From: Aureivirga sp. CE67
Lineage (GTDB): Bacteria > Bacteroidota > Bacteroidia > Flavobacteriales > Flavobacteriaceae
Direction of reading: 5' to 3'
DNA: 64,000 bases
NCBI RefSeq assembly: GCF_015767245.1
Contig: NZ_JADOTV010000001.1
Location: 186,001-250,000, forward strand
Shown here: piece by piece, positions 35,716 to 44,976 of the stretch
How positions within the stretch are numbered: position 1 is the stretch's first letter
Layout of the letters: the number at the start of each line of letters is the position of its first letter
The notes under the pieces: model-generated
The model's database searches: none
What the model saw: the letters and a program-made list of their open reading frames with translations, nothing else
What the model was told of the DNA's origin: nothing
Program-made: the position numbers and the translations under genes

Positions 35716-37329
35716 TTAGCTTAAAGATTTCTCTAAAGAAGCTTTTACGAAAGCTACAAATAAAGGATGTGGATTTAATACTGTACTTTTATATTCTGGG
35801 TGATATTGCACTCCAACAAACCATGGATGATCTTCTATTTCTACAATTTCTACTAAATCTGTATCTGGATTTTTTCCTGTAGCAATCATTCCTGCATTTT
35901 CGATTTGCTCTAAGTATTCATTGTTGAATTCATAACGATGTCTATGACGTTCATCGATTATTTCTTCTTTATAAACCTCTCTAACCTTAGAACCATCTTT
36001 TAAAGCACATTTCCATGCTCCTAAACGCATTGTTCCTCCTTTGTGAGTAATAGTTTTTTGCTCCTCCATAATATTAATTACTGGATGTGGAGTTTTTCTA
36101 TTCATCTCTGTAGAGTTTGCTTTTTCTAAACCTAAAACATTTCTTGAATATTCAATTACTGCCATCTGCATTCCTAAACAAATTCCTAAAAATGGAATCT
36201 TTTGCTCTCTAGCATACTGCACAGCTGCAATCTTACCTTCAATACCTCTTTCACCAAAACCTGGCGCAACTAAAATACCGTCTAATCCTTTAAGTTTTTC
36301 AGCAGCATTTTCTTCTGTAAACTCTTCAGAGTGTAACCAATTTACATTTACCTTAGTTTCATTTGTTGCTCCTGCATGAATTAAAGCTTCTGTGATTGAT
36401 TTATAAGAATCGTGTAACTCAACATATTTCCCAATTAATCCAATTTCAATTTTAGATTTTGGGTTTTTATGTTTTGTTAAGAACTGATTCCATTCTGTAA
36501 GTAATGGATTATCTTTTGAAGTTAAATTTAAATTCTTAAGCACTACATTATCCAAACCTTCTTGTAACATTAAATTTGGAACATCATAAATCGTTTCTGC
36601 ATCTAAAGAAGAGATAATTGCTTCTTCTTCTACATTACAGAATAATGCTAATTTTCCTTTAATGCTTTCAGATAATTTGTGTTCAGAACGACAAACTAAA
36701 ACATCAGGGCTTACACCACTTTGCATCAACATCTTTACAGAATGCTGTGTAGGTTTTGTTTTTAATTCTCCCGCAGCTGCTAAATAAGGAACTAAAGTAA
36801 GGTGGATCACAACAGAGTTGTTTTTCCCTAAATCCCAACGTAATTGACGTACAGCCTCCACGTATGGTAAAGATTCAATATCTCCAATTGTTCCTCCAAT
36901 TTCAGTAATCACAATATCATACTCCCCAGTATTACCAAGAATTTGTATTCTATTCTTGATCTCATCTGTAATATGAGGAATAACCTGAACTGTTTTTCCA
37001 AGGAATTCTCCTTTTCTTTCTTTTTCGATTACTGATTGGTAAATTCTTCCCGTAGTAACATTATTTGCTTGTGAAGTTGGGATGTTTAAATATCTCTCGT
37101 AATGTCCCAAATCCAAGTCTGTTTCAGCTCCATCATCCGTTACGAAACACTCTCCGTGCTCATAAGGATTTAAAGTTCCTGGATCAATATTAATGTATGG
37201 GTCTAGTTTTTGAATTGTTACAGAATATCCTCTTTCTTGCAACAATTTGGCCAATGATGCGGCAATAATACCTTTTCCAAGAGATGAAGTTACACCTCCT
37301 GTAACAAAAACGTATTTAGTATTTTTCAT
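35716..37329 (-). CDS. pyrG: CTP synthase
   Basis: A 537-residue enzyme converting UTP to CTP with ATP and glutamine. The amidoligase domain begins KYVFVTGGVTSSLGKG and has LDPYINIDPGTLNP. The glutamine amidotransferase domain has the nucleophile in FLGICLGMQ and the terminal HPEY. The frame is open to 37350, but that upstream ATG lies inside the -7 promoter element at 37348-37355 and cannot be in the message, so the ATG at 37329 is the start. Confidence 0.97.
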   Translation of the reverse strand: MKNTKYVFVTGGVTSSLGKGIIAASLAKLLQERGYSVTIQKLDPYINIDPGTLNPYEHGECFVTDDGAETDLDLGHYERYLNIPTSQANNVTTGRIYQSVIEKERKGEFLGKTVQVIPHITDEIKNRIQILGNTGEYDIVITEIGGTIGDIESLPYVEAVRQLRWDLGKNNSVVIHLTLVPYLAAAGELKTKPTQHSVKMLMQSGVSPDVLVCRSEHKLSESIKGKLALFCNVEEEAIISSLDAETIYDVPNLMLQEGLDNVVLKNLNLTSKDNPLLTEWNQFLTKHKNPKSKIEIGLIGKYVELHDSYKSITEALIHAGATNETKVNVNWLHSEEFTEENAAEKLKGLDGILVAPGFGERGIEGKIAAVQYAREQKIPFLGICLGMQMAVIEYSRNVLGLEKANSTEMNRKTPHPVINIMEEQKTITHKGGTMRLGAWKCALKDGSKVREVYKEEIIDERHRHRYEFNNEYLEQIENAGMIATGKNPDTDLVEIVEIEDHPWFVGVQYHPEYKSTVLNPHPLFVAFVKASLEKSLS

Positions 37330-37347
37330 GGTTGTGTTAGGTTTTGC

Positions 37348-37377
37348 CAAAAGTACAAACTCTATTTAAGTTGACAA
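37348..37377 (-). promoter_or_regulatory. pyrG promoter
   Basis: On the minus strand: TTG (37377-37375), exactly 19 nt, TACTTTTG (37355-37348). It implies a leader of about 12 nt before the ATG at 37329. Confidence 0.85.
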
Positions 37378-37545
37378 ACTATTATTCTCAACTATTAAAT
37401 ATTTCTTTCTATAAAAATACATATTTATTTCATAAATATCTGTAAATCAGTTGCTTAAAAAAATATTTTATCGTAATATGCGAAAAATTTAAAAAGCTTA
37501 TAATCAAGCTGTAAAATAATTGTCAAATATTAAAATTTATGTAAA

Positions 37546-38769
37546 ATGGAAAAAAAAGTCGTATTAAAAGTATTAATTTTTTATGTTTTATTTTTTTCGT
37601 CCTGTACAAACGATAAAATAGATGAAAGTCTCATTGACCCTATAAGATTAACAGAGGAAATTGAAATTACAGAAATAAATGAAAAATTAGAACTACACAC
37701 CTTATCCGTTATCTCCAATTGGATGACAAGACCACAAGACAGAGCCGATACACAAATGTATTTTGATAACATACATCTAGATACAAAAGGGAACTGGCAA
37801 ATTGTTTGGTATGCAAATCAGACTAAAACAGAAAATAAAGTTGGAGGAATTTTATCTAAACATCGTATAAATAAAAACACATTTAATTTTTCTCCAAGTA
37901 CTAAAACTTTATCTGAATTTAAGAGTTATGGTAATTTCTTGGGAGTTAATGTTGCTAGTGGTGCTGAAAAATGTGCTTCAGAAATATTAAACCTTAAAGC
38001 TAGAAATTATACCACAAATGAATTGGTTGATTTTGTTTCATATTTAGAAAGTTATGTTGAAAAAGATCCTGTTAAAAATCTTCCTATTAAAATTTATGTT
38101 TCTGGAGAAAGTGAATCAGGAGGAATTTCGCTTTTAATTTCTACCTATATCTATGAAGCTTTACAAGAAAAGCTTTCTGACGTAAAATTATTACCAAATG
38201 ACATTCGAGTAAAGTGTTTTACATTCAATGCTCCAAGTTATATTAGTAGTGATTTCGCTTCATATTTTAATTCATTACCAAAAAAAGCAGACAACCAAGA
38301 TGCTTTTGCAACGATAGATTATCAAGGAATTCATAGTAAAAAAGATCCTATATCATTTCTATTTCCTCAAAATGTTTTTGAAGGAATAAATGCTATTGAT
38401 TATCCGATGAGTGAAGAATTAAAAGAAGAGTTAAATAGTATTTATTATGAAATTTTTCAAAAATGTGAAGAAAATGGCGTTTCCTATGTTTCCATTTCTG
38501 AAAACATTGAAGGAAAACATGATTTCATCGAACTGAATCTTCAAAATAAATTAAGTTTTGATGTTCCTGAAGTCTTAAATTCTTTAAAAGATTTTAAAGC
38601 TTATGCTTATTGGCAACATAATTTCAGAAACACAACTCTTAACAACCAAGGAACTTGTATCCCAATAAATCCACAAGTTTTTGAAAATTGTCCAGAAGAA
38701 GAAGATATAATTATTCCAATTAAAAACTTATTTGTAGAATCCTACTATAATGTTCTAATCTCAGAATAA
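37546..38769 (+). CDS. Lipase-like lipoprotein, degenerate paralogue 4 (probable pseudo-enzyme)
   Basis: A 407-residue lipoprotein (lipobox LFFSSC, Cys20). It is a diverged relative of the three tandem lipase-like proteins at 28938-32351. Shared features are the W-rich block (GNWQIVWYANQ, about 82-92), the YPMSEELK block (about 286-293), and the paired Cys near the end (371, 382). The nucleophile elbow reads GESES (187-191) instead of GHSLG; Asp267 is kept; the catalytic His motif NRNHYL is replaced by HNFRNTTL (358-365), with no His at the aligned site. It is therefore probably inactive and may bind substrate or a partner. It has a longer C-terminal tail rich in Glu and Ile. Confidence 0.7.
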   Translation: MEKKVVLKVLIFYVLFFSSCTNDKIDESLIDPIRLTEEIEITEINEKLELHTLSVISNWMTRPQDRADTQMYFDNIHLDTKGNWQIVWYANQTKTENKVGGILSKHRINKNTFNFSPSTKTLSEFKSYGNFLGVNVASGAEKCASEILNLKARNYTTNELVDFVSYLESYVEKDPVKNLPIKIYVSGESESGGISLLISTYIYEALQEKLSDVKLLPNDIRVKCFTFNAPSYISSDFASYFNSLPKKADNQDAFATIDYQGIHSKKDPISFLFPQNVFEGINAIDYPMSEELKEELNSIYYEIFQKCEENGVSYVSISENIEGKHDFIELNLQNKLSFDVPEVLNSLKDFKAYAYWQHNFRNTTLNNQGTCIPINPQVFENCPEEEDIIIPIKNLFVESYYNVLISE

Positions 38770-38804
38770 AATCAGAATTAGAATTCGCCCCCGCAACTTC
38801 TCTT

Positions 38805-39707
38805 CTACAAAATCATTCCCAATCCGAAAAGAATCGAAAATAAAAAAGTACTCAATGCTAACTTTTTCAATTCAGGATCAAAATCTTCAGGTTTCTCTGT
38901 TCGAATAGCTTTTATCAAATGCATCAAAATAGGAACGAAAGCAACAATATAGATAAATTGCTTATAAGACCTAAAATCTATAAAAGAATAAGCTAAAGCA
39001 CATATTACAGCTCCTAAAATAAGAAAAGTGTGATATTTTACTGCTTTCTTAGAACCTATTTTTACAACAAGCGTATTTTTATTAGATTTTCTATCCGAAT
39101 TAATATCTCGCATATTGTTCAAATTCAATACTCCTGAACTTAATAATCCCACTGAAATTGCTGGTAAAAATATTTTCCAATCTAAAATTTGAGTAAAAAG
39201 AAAATAAGTACCACAAACACTAAGAAGACCAAAGAAAATAAAAACAAAAACATCTCCTAAACCGCTGTAACCGTATGCATTTTTTCCCATTGTATATTTC
39301 ATTGCAGCAACAATACTTGCAATAATCAATACAATAAAAATTAAAGTAAATAGAAAGTTTTCTCTTCCAAATGCGGTATAAATCAATGCTAAACCTAAAA
39401 TTGCTGAAATAACAGAAGTTACAATAATTGCATTCAGCATTTGCTTTGGACTAATTGCACCTGATTGTAGAGCTCTCTCAGGCCCGATTCTTTCATCATT
39501 ATCTGTTCCTTTTACACCATCACCATAGTCATTTGCAAAATTAGAAAGTACTTGGAAACCTATAGTAGTAAATAATGCAAGAATAACTATTCTTGCATTA
39601 GTATAACCGTTTGCTGCAGCTATAAAGCTACCCAATATAATTCCTGACACAGACAATGGCAAAGTGCGCAATCTTGCTGCACTTACCCAGTCTTTAAATG
39701 TAGCCAT
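38805..39707 (-). CDS. menA: MenA, 1,4-dihydroxy-2-naphthoate polyprenyltransferase
   Basis: A 300-residue UbiA-family membrane enzyme attaching the prenyl chain to 1,4-dihydroxy-2-naphthoate, giving demethylmenaquinone. The first Asp-rich site NDYGDGVKGTD (about 59-69) and the second NMRDINSDRKSNKNT (about 197-211) are visible, with seven or more hydrophobic helices. It indicates that the organism uses menaquinone. It ends an envelope/respiration gene run and abuts the SPOR-protein gene with one base between them. Confidence 0.93.
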   Translation of the reverse strand: MATFKDWVSAARLRTLPLSVSGIILGSFIAAANGYTNARIVILALFTTIGFQVLSNFANDYGDGVKGTDNDERIGPERALQSGAISPKQMLNAIIVTSVISAILGLALIYTAFGRENFLFTLIFIVLIIASIVAAMKYTMGKNAYGYSGLGDVFVFIFFGLLSVCGTYFLFTQILDWKIFLPAISVGLLSSGVLNLNNMRDINSDRKSNKNTLVVKIGSKKAVKYHTFLILGAVICALAYSFIDFRSYKQFIYIVAFVPILMHLIKAIRTEKPEDFDPELKKLALSTFLFSILFGLGMIL

Positions 39708-39708
39708 T

Positions 39709-40338
39709 TTAATATTTTTCTTCTTCTCCGCTTAGTGCTAACGCTTCTCTTACATCAATTTCTTTTCCGTAAGATTGCGTAATCACAAAACAGTCTTTAA
39801 ATCCTAATTTAATTAAATCTTGTTTAAGCATATAAACCTCTTCATAAGTTGGAAAGTTTCCAATAGAATACTTATTAATTCCACTAATATTCTTCTCAGC
39901 TAAATTCGTAAAGTTTTCTGAAATTAACTCAATATTAAAATCTTCATATGCTCCTAATTGTACACTATAAACAACTTCTTGATCTTCAAAAGAAGTTCCA
40001 GAATCATCAGTAGACTCAGGTTGTTCCATCTGATTTGCTAAAAGATTGTTGTACTTATGACGTAAACCTTGATATGTTTTAAGTGTATCTGCGTTAATTG
40101 TATCTAAATTTCTTTCATTAAGGTAATTTTCTAAAGCCTCATTATTATTTGGAGAGAAAGAAAAGAAAACAACAACAGTGGCTAATAAACCTACAATTGC
40201 AACTCCTAAAAGGAATGTTCGTTGCTTTTTATACTTTTCAAGATCTGAATCTTTACTTTCAATAGTTTCATTTAGTATTCTAACCTTAGCAGCCTCATCT
40301 TTAAGTCTAACTAATTCGTTTTGTTCTAAATATGGCAT
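39709..40338 (-). CDS. SPOR-domain membrane protein
   Basis: A 209-residue protein. Residues 1-42 form a charged cytoplasmic helix, 43-62 a transmembrane helix, then a periplasmic linker and a C-terminal SPOR-like domain (about 124-198: VYSVQLGAYEDF, YEEVYMLKQDLIKLGF and CFVITQSYGKEI). SPOR domains bind denuded glycan strands at the division site, so it may be a divisome accessory protein. It lies between the Fe-S protein genes and menA on the same strand. Confidence 0.75.
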   Translation of the reverse strand: MPYLEQNELVRLKDEAAKVRILNETIESKDSDLEKYKKQRTFLLGVAIVGLLATVVVFFSFSPNNNEALENYLNERNLDTINADTLKTYQGLRHKYNNLLANQMEQPESTDDSGTSFEDQEVVYSVQLGAYEDFNIELISENFTNLAEKNISGINKYSIGNFPTYEEVYMLKQDLIKLGFKDCFVITQSYGKEIDVREALALSGEEEKY

Positions 40339-40447
40339 AATTATAAATTAAGGGTTAAATAAGCTTTCACGGCTAAATCTAACTTTTTTACAAATAGTAT
40401 GCAAAAAAATCTTAATATTTTATATACTTTTTAATGTCGTTATAAAA

Positions 40448-41227
40448 TTATAATTCTTCGGCGTTTGCGATTAACTCTGCAATATCTAACACCTCAATTT
40501 CATTTTCTTGTTCTTTTACCTTCACTCCGTCTGTCATCATTGTATTACAGAACGGACAACCTGTAGCAATAATTTCTGGTTTTACTTCTAAAGCATCTTC
40601 TGTTCTTTCAATATTGATGTCTTTATTTCCTTTTTCTGGCTCTTTAAACATTTGAGCTCCACCAGCACCACAACATAATCCATTTATTCTACAACGCTTC
40701 ATTTCTACTAATTCAACTTCTAATTTTTGAATTAAATCTCTTGGCGCTTCATAAACTTCGTTTGCTCTTCCTAAATAACAAGGGTCATGGAAAGTAATAC
40801 GTTTTCCTTTGTAACTTCCACCTTCAATTGTCATCTTCCCTTCATCTAAAAGAGTTTTTAAGAATTGTGTATGGTGCATTACTTCGTAATTTCCTCCTAA
40901 TCCTGGGTATTCATTTTTAATTGTGTTAAAACAGTGAGGACAAGCTGTTACGATTTTCTTCACTTCATATGCATTCATGATTTCGATATTCGTCATGGCT
41001 TGCATTTGAAATACAAATTCATTTCCAGCTCTTTTTGCTGGATCTCCAGTACAACTTTCTTCCGTTCCTAAAACCGCAAATTCTACATTTGCTTTATTTA
41101 ATATTTTTACAAAAGCTTTTGTTATCTTTTTTGCTCTATCATCAAAACTTCCTGCACATCCAACCCAAAATAAAACTTCCGGTTGTTTTCCTTGGGCCAT
41201 CATTTCGGCCATTGTTGGTACATTCAT
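40448..41227 (-). CDS. Cysteine-rich (CCG-domain) Fe-S oxidoreductase subunit
   Basis: A 259-residue cytoplasmic protein with two CCG-type cysteine-rich domains, as in HdrB, GlpC and LutA. Cysteines lie in VGCAGSF, EESCTGDP, TACPHCFN (domain 1) and DPCYLGR, GLCCGAGG, TGCPFCN (domain 2). Domain 2 has the canonical CCG; domain 1 has Cys-Thr-Gly there. It directly follows the membrane Fe-S protein gene, and the pair together matches the domain order of EtfD-type ETF:menaquinone oxidoreductase. Role in electron transfer from fatty acid oxidation to menaquinone is inferred. Confidence 0.85.
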   Translation of the reverse strand: MNVPTMAEMMAQGKQPEVLFWVGCAGSFDDRAKKITKAFVKILNKANVEFAVLGTEESCTGDPAKRAGNEFVFQMQAMTNIEIMNAYEVKKIVTACPHCFNTIKNEYPGLGGNYEVMHHTQFLKTLLDEGKMTIEGGSYKGKRITFHDPCYLGRANEVYEAPRDLIQKLEVELVEMKRCRINGLCCGAGGAQMFKEPEKGNKDINIERTEDALEVKPEIIATGCPFCNTMMTDGVKVKEQENEIEVLDIAELIANAEEL

Positions 41228-41334
41228 TGTCTGTGTATTTTTTGGTGTATTTTGTAAAAGGGAAGAATTTTAGAAATTCATTCCCTTTGTAAATTCGAAT
41301 ATTATTTTTAATTAAATCTTGACTTTAAGGAGTA

Positions 41335-42642
41335 TTAATCCTCATCTTTCCAATTCAAACGATCCATTTGATTGTACTGCCAAGGTGCTCCATTATTTTC
41401 TACATTTGTCATCATCAAGTTCAACTCTTGCGGTGCAGCAGATTGTTCCATTACTAAATACTGACGCATTTCCATAATAATAGAAAGAGGATCAATATTT
41501 ACAGGACATTCTTCCACACAAGCATTACAACTTGTACAAGCCCAAAGTTCTTCTGGAGTAATATAATCGTTTAGAAGTTGTTTTCCATCATCTTGGAAAC
41601 TTCCATTTTTATCAATGTTTTTTCCAATCTCTTCCATTCTATCACGAGTTTTCATCATGATAGCTCTTGGAGATAATTCTTTACCTGTTTGGTTTGCTGG
41701 ACAAACTGAAGTACAACGTCCACATTCTGTACAAGTATAAGCATTCATTAAAGAAACCCAACTTAAATCTGTAGCATCACTTGCTCCAAATTTCTCTGGT
41801 TCACCTTCTTCTTCTGTTGGTTCAGCAGGAGCTGCAAACGGATCTGCACTTGGATCCATCATCATTTCCACCTCTTTCTTTACAGTTTCATTGTTTTTAA
41901 ATTTCCCTTTTGGCTCTAAATTCGCATAATACGTATTTGGGAAAGCTAATAAAATGTGTAAGTGTTTTGAGAAATATAAATAATTTAAGAAGAATAAAAT
42001 ACCAGCAATGTGTAACCACCAAGTAACTCTCTCAATAATGTGAAGTGTATCAGGATTTGAAGGTAAAATATCTGCAATAAATCTACTGATTGGATTTCCT
42101 GCATGCATTTCCTGGAAATGAACATCTGATGCGTTCATTGTAAGAAATAAAACCATTAAAACTGTTTCGATATAAAGAATTAAGTTTCCATCTTCTTTTG
42201 GCCAACCTTTCATTTCTTTATTCCAGAAACGTTTTAGTTTTACAACATTTCTTCTAATCCAAAAAATAGTAACCGAAACAATTACTAAAAGTGCTAAAAT
42301 CTCGAAACTTCCAATTAAAAATGAATAAAATCCTCCTAAAAATGAAAGTATTCTGTGCGTACCAAATAATCCATCAACTACTATTTCTAGTACCTCAATA
42401 TTGATAATAATAAAACCAACATATACAATGATATGTAAAATTCCTGCTATTGGTCTTCTCACCATTTTTGATTGCCCTAAAGCAATATTAATCATGTTCT
42501 TCCAACGAAGATTTGAATTATCAGACCTATCTAGTGGTTTTCCTAATTTTATATTTCGTATTAACTTCTTTACATTTCGTGTAAAGTATCCTATTCCTAC
42601 CACTAAAAGAATAGCAAAAAGAATATTTGGTATGTATTGCAT
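41335..42642 (-). CDS. Membrane-bound dicluster Fe-S protein
   Basis: A 435-residue protein: about five membrane helices (about residues 1-235) of the NarI/DsrM-like cytochrome-b type with scattered His, then a cytoplasmic 2[4Fe-4S] ferredoxin domain with CTECGRCTSVCPA (about 306-318) and CTSCNACVEECPV (about 368-380). It would pass electrons between a soluble donor and the quinone pool. It is the upstream partner of the CCG-domain protein. An Acidic/Pro linker (265-285) separates the parts. Alternative: a lactate- or sulfur-linked oxidoreductase. Confidence 0.87.
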   Translation of the reverse strand: MQYIPNILFAILLVVGIGYFTRNVKKLIRNIKLGKPLDRSDNSNLRWKNMINIALGQSKMVRRPIAGILHIIVYVGFIIINIEVLEIVVDGLFGTHRILSFLGGFYSFLIGSFEILALLVIVSVTIFWIRRNVVKLKRFWNKEMKGWPKEDGNLILYIETVLMVLFLTMNASDVHFQEMHAGNPISRFIADILPSNPDTLHIIERVTWWLHIAGILFFLNYLYFSKHLHILLAFPNTYYANLEPKGKFKNNETVKKEVEMMMDPSADPFAAPAEPTEEEGEPEKFGASDATDLSWVSLMNAYTCTECGRCTSVCPANQTGKELSPRAIMMKTRDRMEEIGKNIDKNGSFQDDGKQLLNDYITPEELWACTSCNACVEECPVNIDPLSIIMEMRQYLVMEQSAAPQELNLMMTNVENNGAPWQYNQMDRLNWKDED

Positions 42643-42721
42643 TTGTTTTTGGTTTGTTAATTGTTTGAGGTAACTATTTTATCTCGTGTTTTGTTGTTTT
42701 TGTTTAGTTAAAATTTTAAAA

Positions 42722-43678
42722 TTACTCATTCGGATTTGCTGGTGGCGAATATGGTTTTTCTTTTCTTCCGAAAACCGAAATATTCACATAACGCTTAGGA
42801 TGTAATTTGATATCCTGAATTAATTGTTCTAATTGTCTTGAAGCATTCTTTAGATTCACATATAAAGTGTCGTTCTTCATTAATTTACCTAAAGTTCCTT
42901 CACCATTTTGAACTCCTACCATTAAATCATCTAAATTGGTCATCGCACTGTTAAGTTTATTAAGTGTATTCCCAAGATTTGCATTAGAAATTGTATCCGA
43001 AATCTTTTCAAAATTTGCAGTAATTTCTGTGATATTATTTAAGGTTTTATCAATATCTCCTCCTTTTTTAGTAAATCCTTCTAAGTTGTGAGAAATTTTC
43101 TTGAAATTATAAACTGTTCCATTTAAATCTTTGATTGCTTCTTTTAGTAAAACTCTTGATTGTGTATTCAGCACATCATTTAATCCTACCATAAGCGAAT
43201 CTGTACTTGTAAGTACTACAGAAAGTTTTTCTTGAAGTGGCTCTAATTTTTCTGCAACTGTCGTCAAAATATCTGGCTCCACTATTCCTGGAAGATAATC
43301 TCCAGACTCTGCAGTTGTTCCGTCAAATTTTGGCATAATTTTAATAATTTGACCACCTGCTAATCCAGCACTTGCAATAACTGCTTCACTCTCTTTTGAG
43401 AAAGTAATGTCATTTTCTAATGAAAAAGCAACGATAATCTGTCCTTTTTCTGCAGTATCTGGATCAAAATATATTTTACTTACTTTACCAACCTGTAATC
43501 CGTTCATTCTTACAACACTTGCTGTATTCAACCCATGAACATTATCATATTTGGCATAAAAAGTTCTTAAACTTCCATCGAATAAATTATGTCCTTTCAA
43601 ATAGTTATATCCCCATATAAAAAGGGCTATAACTACTAGAAATGTAATTCCTGTTTTTAATTCTCTAGTTAGTTTCAA
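42722..43678 (-). CDS. MCE/MlaD-family lipid-transport protein
   Basis: A 318-residue protein anchored by an N-terminal helix (about 8-27), followed by an MCE domain (about 38-115, with YDNVHGLNTASVVRMNGLQV and ASAGLAGGQIIKI). The rest is helical and rich in Leu and Asn (about 140-300), as in MlaD-like tubes that shuttle phospholipids across the periplasm. The usual ABC partners (MlaE, MlaF) are not adjacent. It lies downstream of the amidase and upstream of the Fe-S pair. Confidence 0.88.
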   Translation of the reverse strand: MKLTRELKTGITFLVVIALFIWGYNYLKGHNLFDGSLRTFYAKYDNVHGLNTASVVRMNGLQVGKVSKIYFDPDTAEKGQIIVAFSLENDITFSKESEAVIASAGLAGGQIIKIMPKFDGTTAESGDYLPGIVEPDILTTVAEKLEPLQEKLSVVLTSTDSLMVGLNDVLNTQSRVLLKEAIKDLNGTVYNFKKISHNLEGFTKKGGDIDKTLNNITEITANFEKISDTISNANLGNTLNKLNSAMTNLDDLMVGVQNGEGTLGKLMKNDTLYVNLKNASRQLEQLIQDIKLHPKRYVNISVFGRKEKPYSPPANPNE

Positions 43679-43740
43679 AATAGCATTATTTTAGTTAAAG
43701 CAATATTACTAATATTTTTCGGATTTCCTTATTTATTTTT

Positions 43741-44895
43741 TTATTCAAATAATTCATCCAAACTTATCTTATCTCCATTCTTGAAAGCTACAATATAGGC
43801 AGTCTTAAAACCTTTATTCTTAGCTAATTTCAATTTCTCATTCACTTGTTTATAGCTATTCGTTTCTCCGTAATAATATCTAAATATTTTTCCAATTTGT
43901 ACTCTTTGAACTCCTTTTAGTCCTTTAAAATTCCTAGAATAAGTCTTAATTTTATTTCTACTAGAAGCAATTTGAACTTTATAAATCACTCCTTCTATAA
44001 TATCTGGTCTTTCTTTTTTCGTTTGTTTTACTTCTTTTTTCTCTTCTTTTTTAGGCTTTTTCTCCTCAACTTTCTCTTGCTCTGCAACAGTGTTTAATTC
44101 TAAAATTTTCACATAATCTAAAATCGCATTTGCAATAGAGTTCGAAATTTCATTTTGACCTTTTTCTGAAATTAAATAATCACATTCTTTTTTATTGGTC
44201 AAAAAACCTGCTTCAATCAAAATACTCGGCATATATGTTTGGTGTAAAACAATCAACCCTAATTGTTTTACTCCTCTATTCTTTCTTTTTAATTTATCGG
44301 TAAAATTATTTTGTACCAAACTTGCAATCGTTAAACTTTTATCCAGATTTTCTTCTTGAATTAAAGTTAAACCTAAAAAAGACTCAGGAGAATCTAAATC
44401 AAAACCTTCATAGTTTTCTTTATAATTTTCCTCTAATAAAATTACGGAATTTTCTTTTTTCGCAACTTCTAAATTTTTCTGATTCGCATTTACCCCTAAA
44501 ACATAAGTCTCCGTTCCATGTGCTGCTGAAGTGTGCGCATTCAAATGTATGGAAACAAAAAGATCTGCTTCTGCCTTATTTGCAATGCTTCCTCGCTCCC
44601 ACAAATCCACAAAAACATCTTTTTGTCTCGTATAAATAACTTTGATATTTTTTTTCTTTGTTAAAATTTCACCAACTTTTTTTGTTATTTTTAACGCTAC
44701 ATCTTTTTCCTTATACTTTTTAAAAGCTACTTTTCCAGGATCTTTTCCTCCATGACCAGCATCTAAAACAATTTTATATTGTTTTTGCTGAGCGTTCATT
44801 TTGGTGTTTAATAGTAGTATATTACAGATAATCAAAACATAAAGCACTGGTTTTAATAGTCTATAATTTTTAATAATTAGTTGTGATTTCATCAA
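43741..44895 (-). CDS. N-acetylmuramoyl-L-alanine amidase (Amidase_3) with SPOR-like C-terminus
   Basis: A 384-residue zinc amidase cutting peptide stems from peptidoglycan, mainly at division. A hydrophobic export segment (14-35, ending MNAQ) precedes the catalytic domain (about 40-260) with zinc or catalytic residues in LDAGHGG, KEKD, SIHLNA and LIEAGF. A Lys/Glu-rich linker (about 275-300) leads to a SPOR-like domain (about 303-375: YKVQIASSRNKI, GIFRYYYG-type block). The second Met may be the start. Divergent from lptD with 81 bases between them. Confidence 0.9.
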   Translation of the reverse strand: MMKSQLIIKNYRLLKPVLYVLIICNILLLNTKMNAQQKQYKIVLDAGHGGKDPGKVAFKKYKEKDVALKITKKVGEILTKKKNIKVIYTRQKDVFVDLWERGSIANKAEADLFVSIHLNAHTSAAHGTETYVLGVNANQKNLEVAKKENSVILLEENYKENYEGFDLDSPESFLGLTLIQEENLDKSLTIASLVQNNFTDKLKRKNRGVKQLGLIVLHQTYMPSILIEAGFLTNKKECDYLISEKGQNEISNSIANAILDYVKILELNTVAEQEKVEEKKPKKEEKKEVKQTKKERPDIIEGVIYKVQIASSRNKIKTYSRNFKGLKGVQRVQIGKIFRYYYGETNSYKQVNEKLKLAKNKGFKTAYIVAFKNGDKISLDELFE

Positions 44896-44976
44896 TATAT
44901 TTTAATTATTTTTGGGCTGTTAAAATTTACAGATAGTTTTCATAAATTTATCATTACAAAAATAGTACATAAACCA

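Noticed and set aside
28938-38769. The lipase-like cluster considered as a phage or plasmid island
   Set aside because: No integrase, transposase, terminal repeats or tRNA-targeted break is seen; the tRNA-Ser genes are intact with no attachment-site duplicate in the window.
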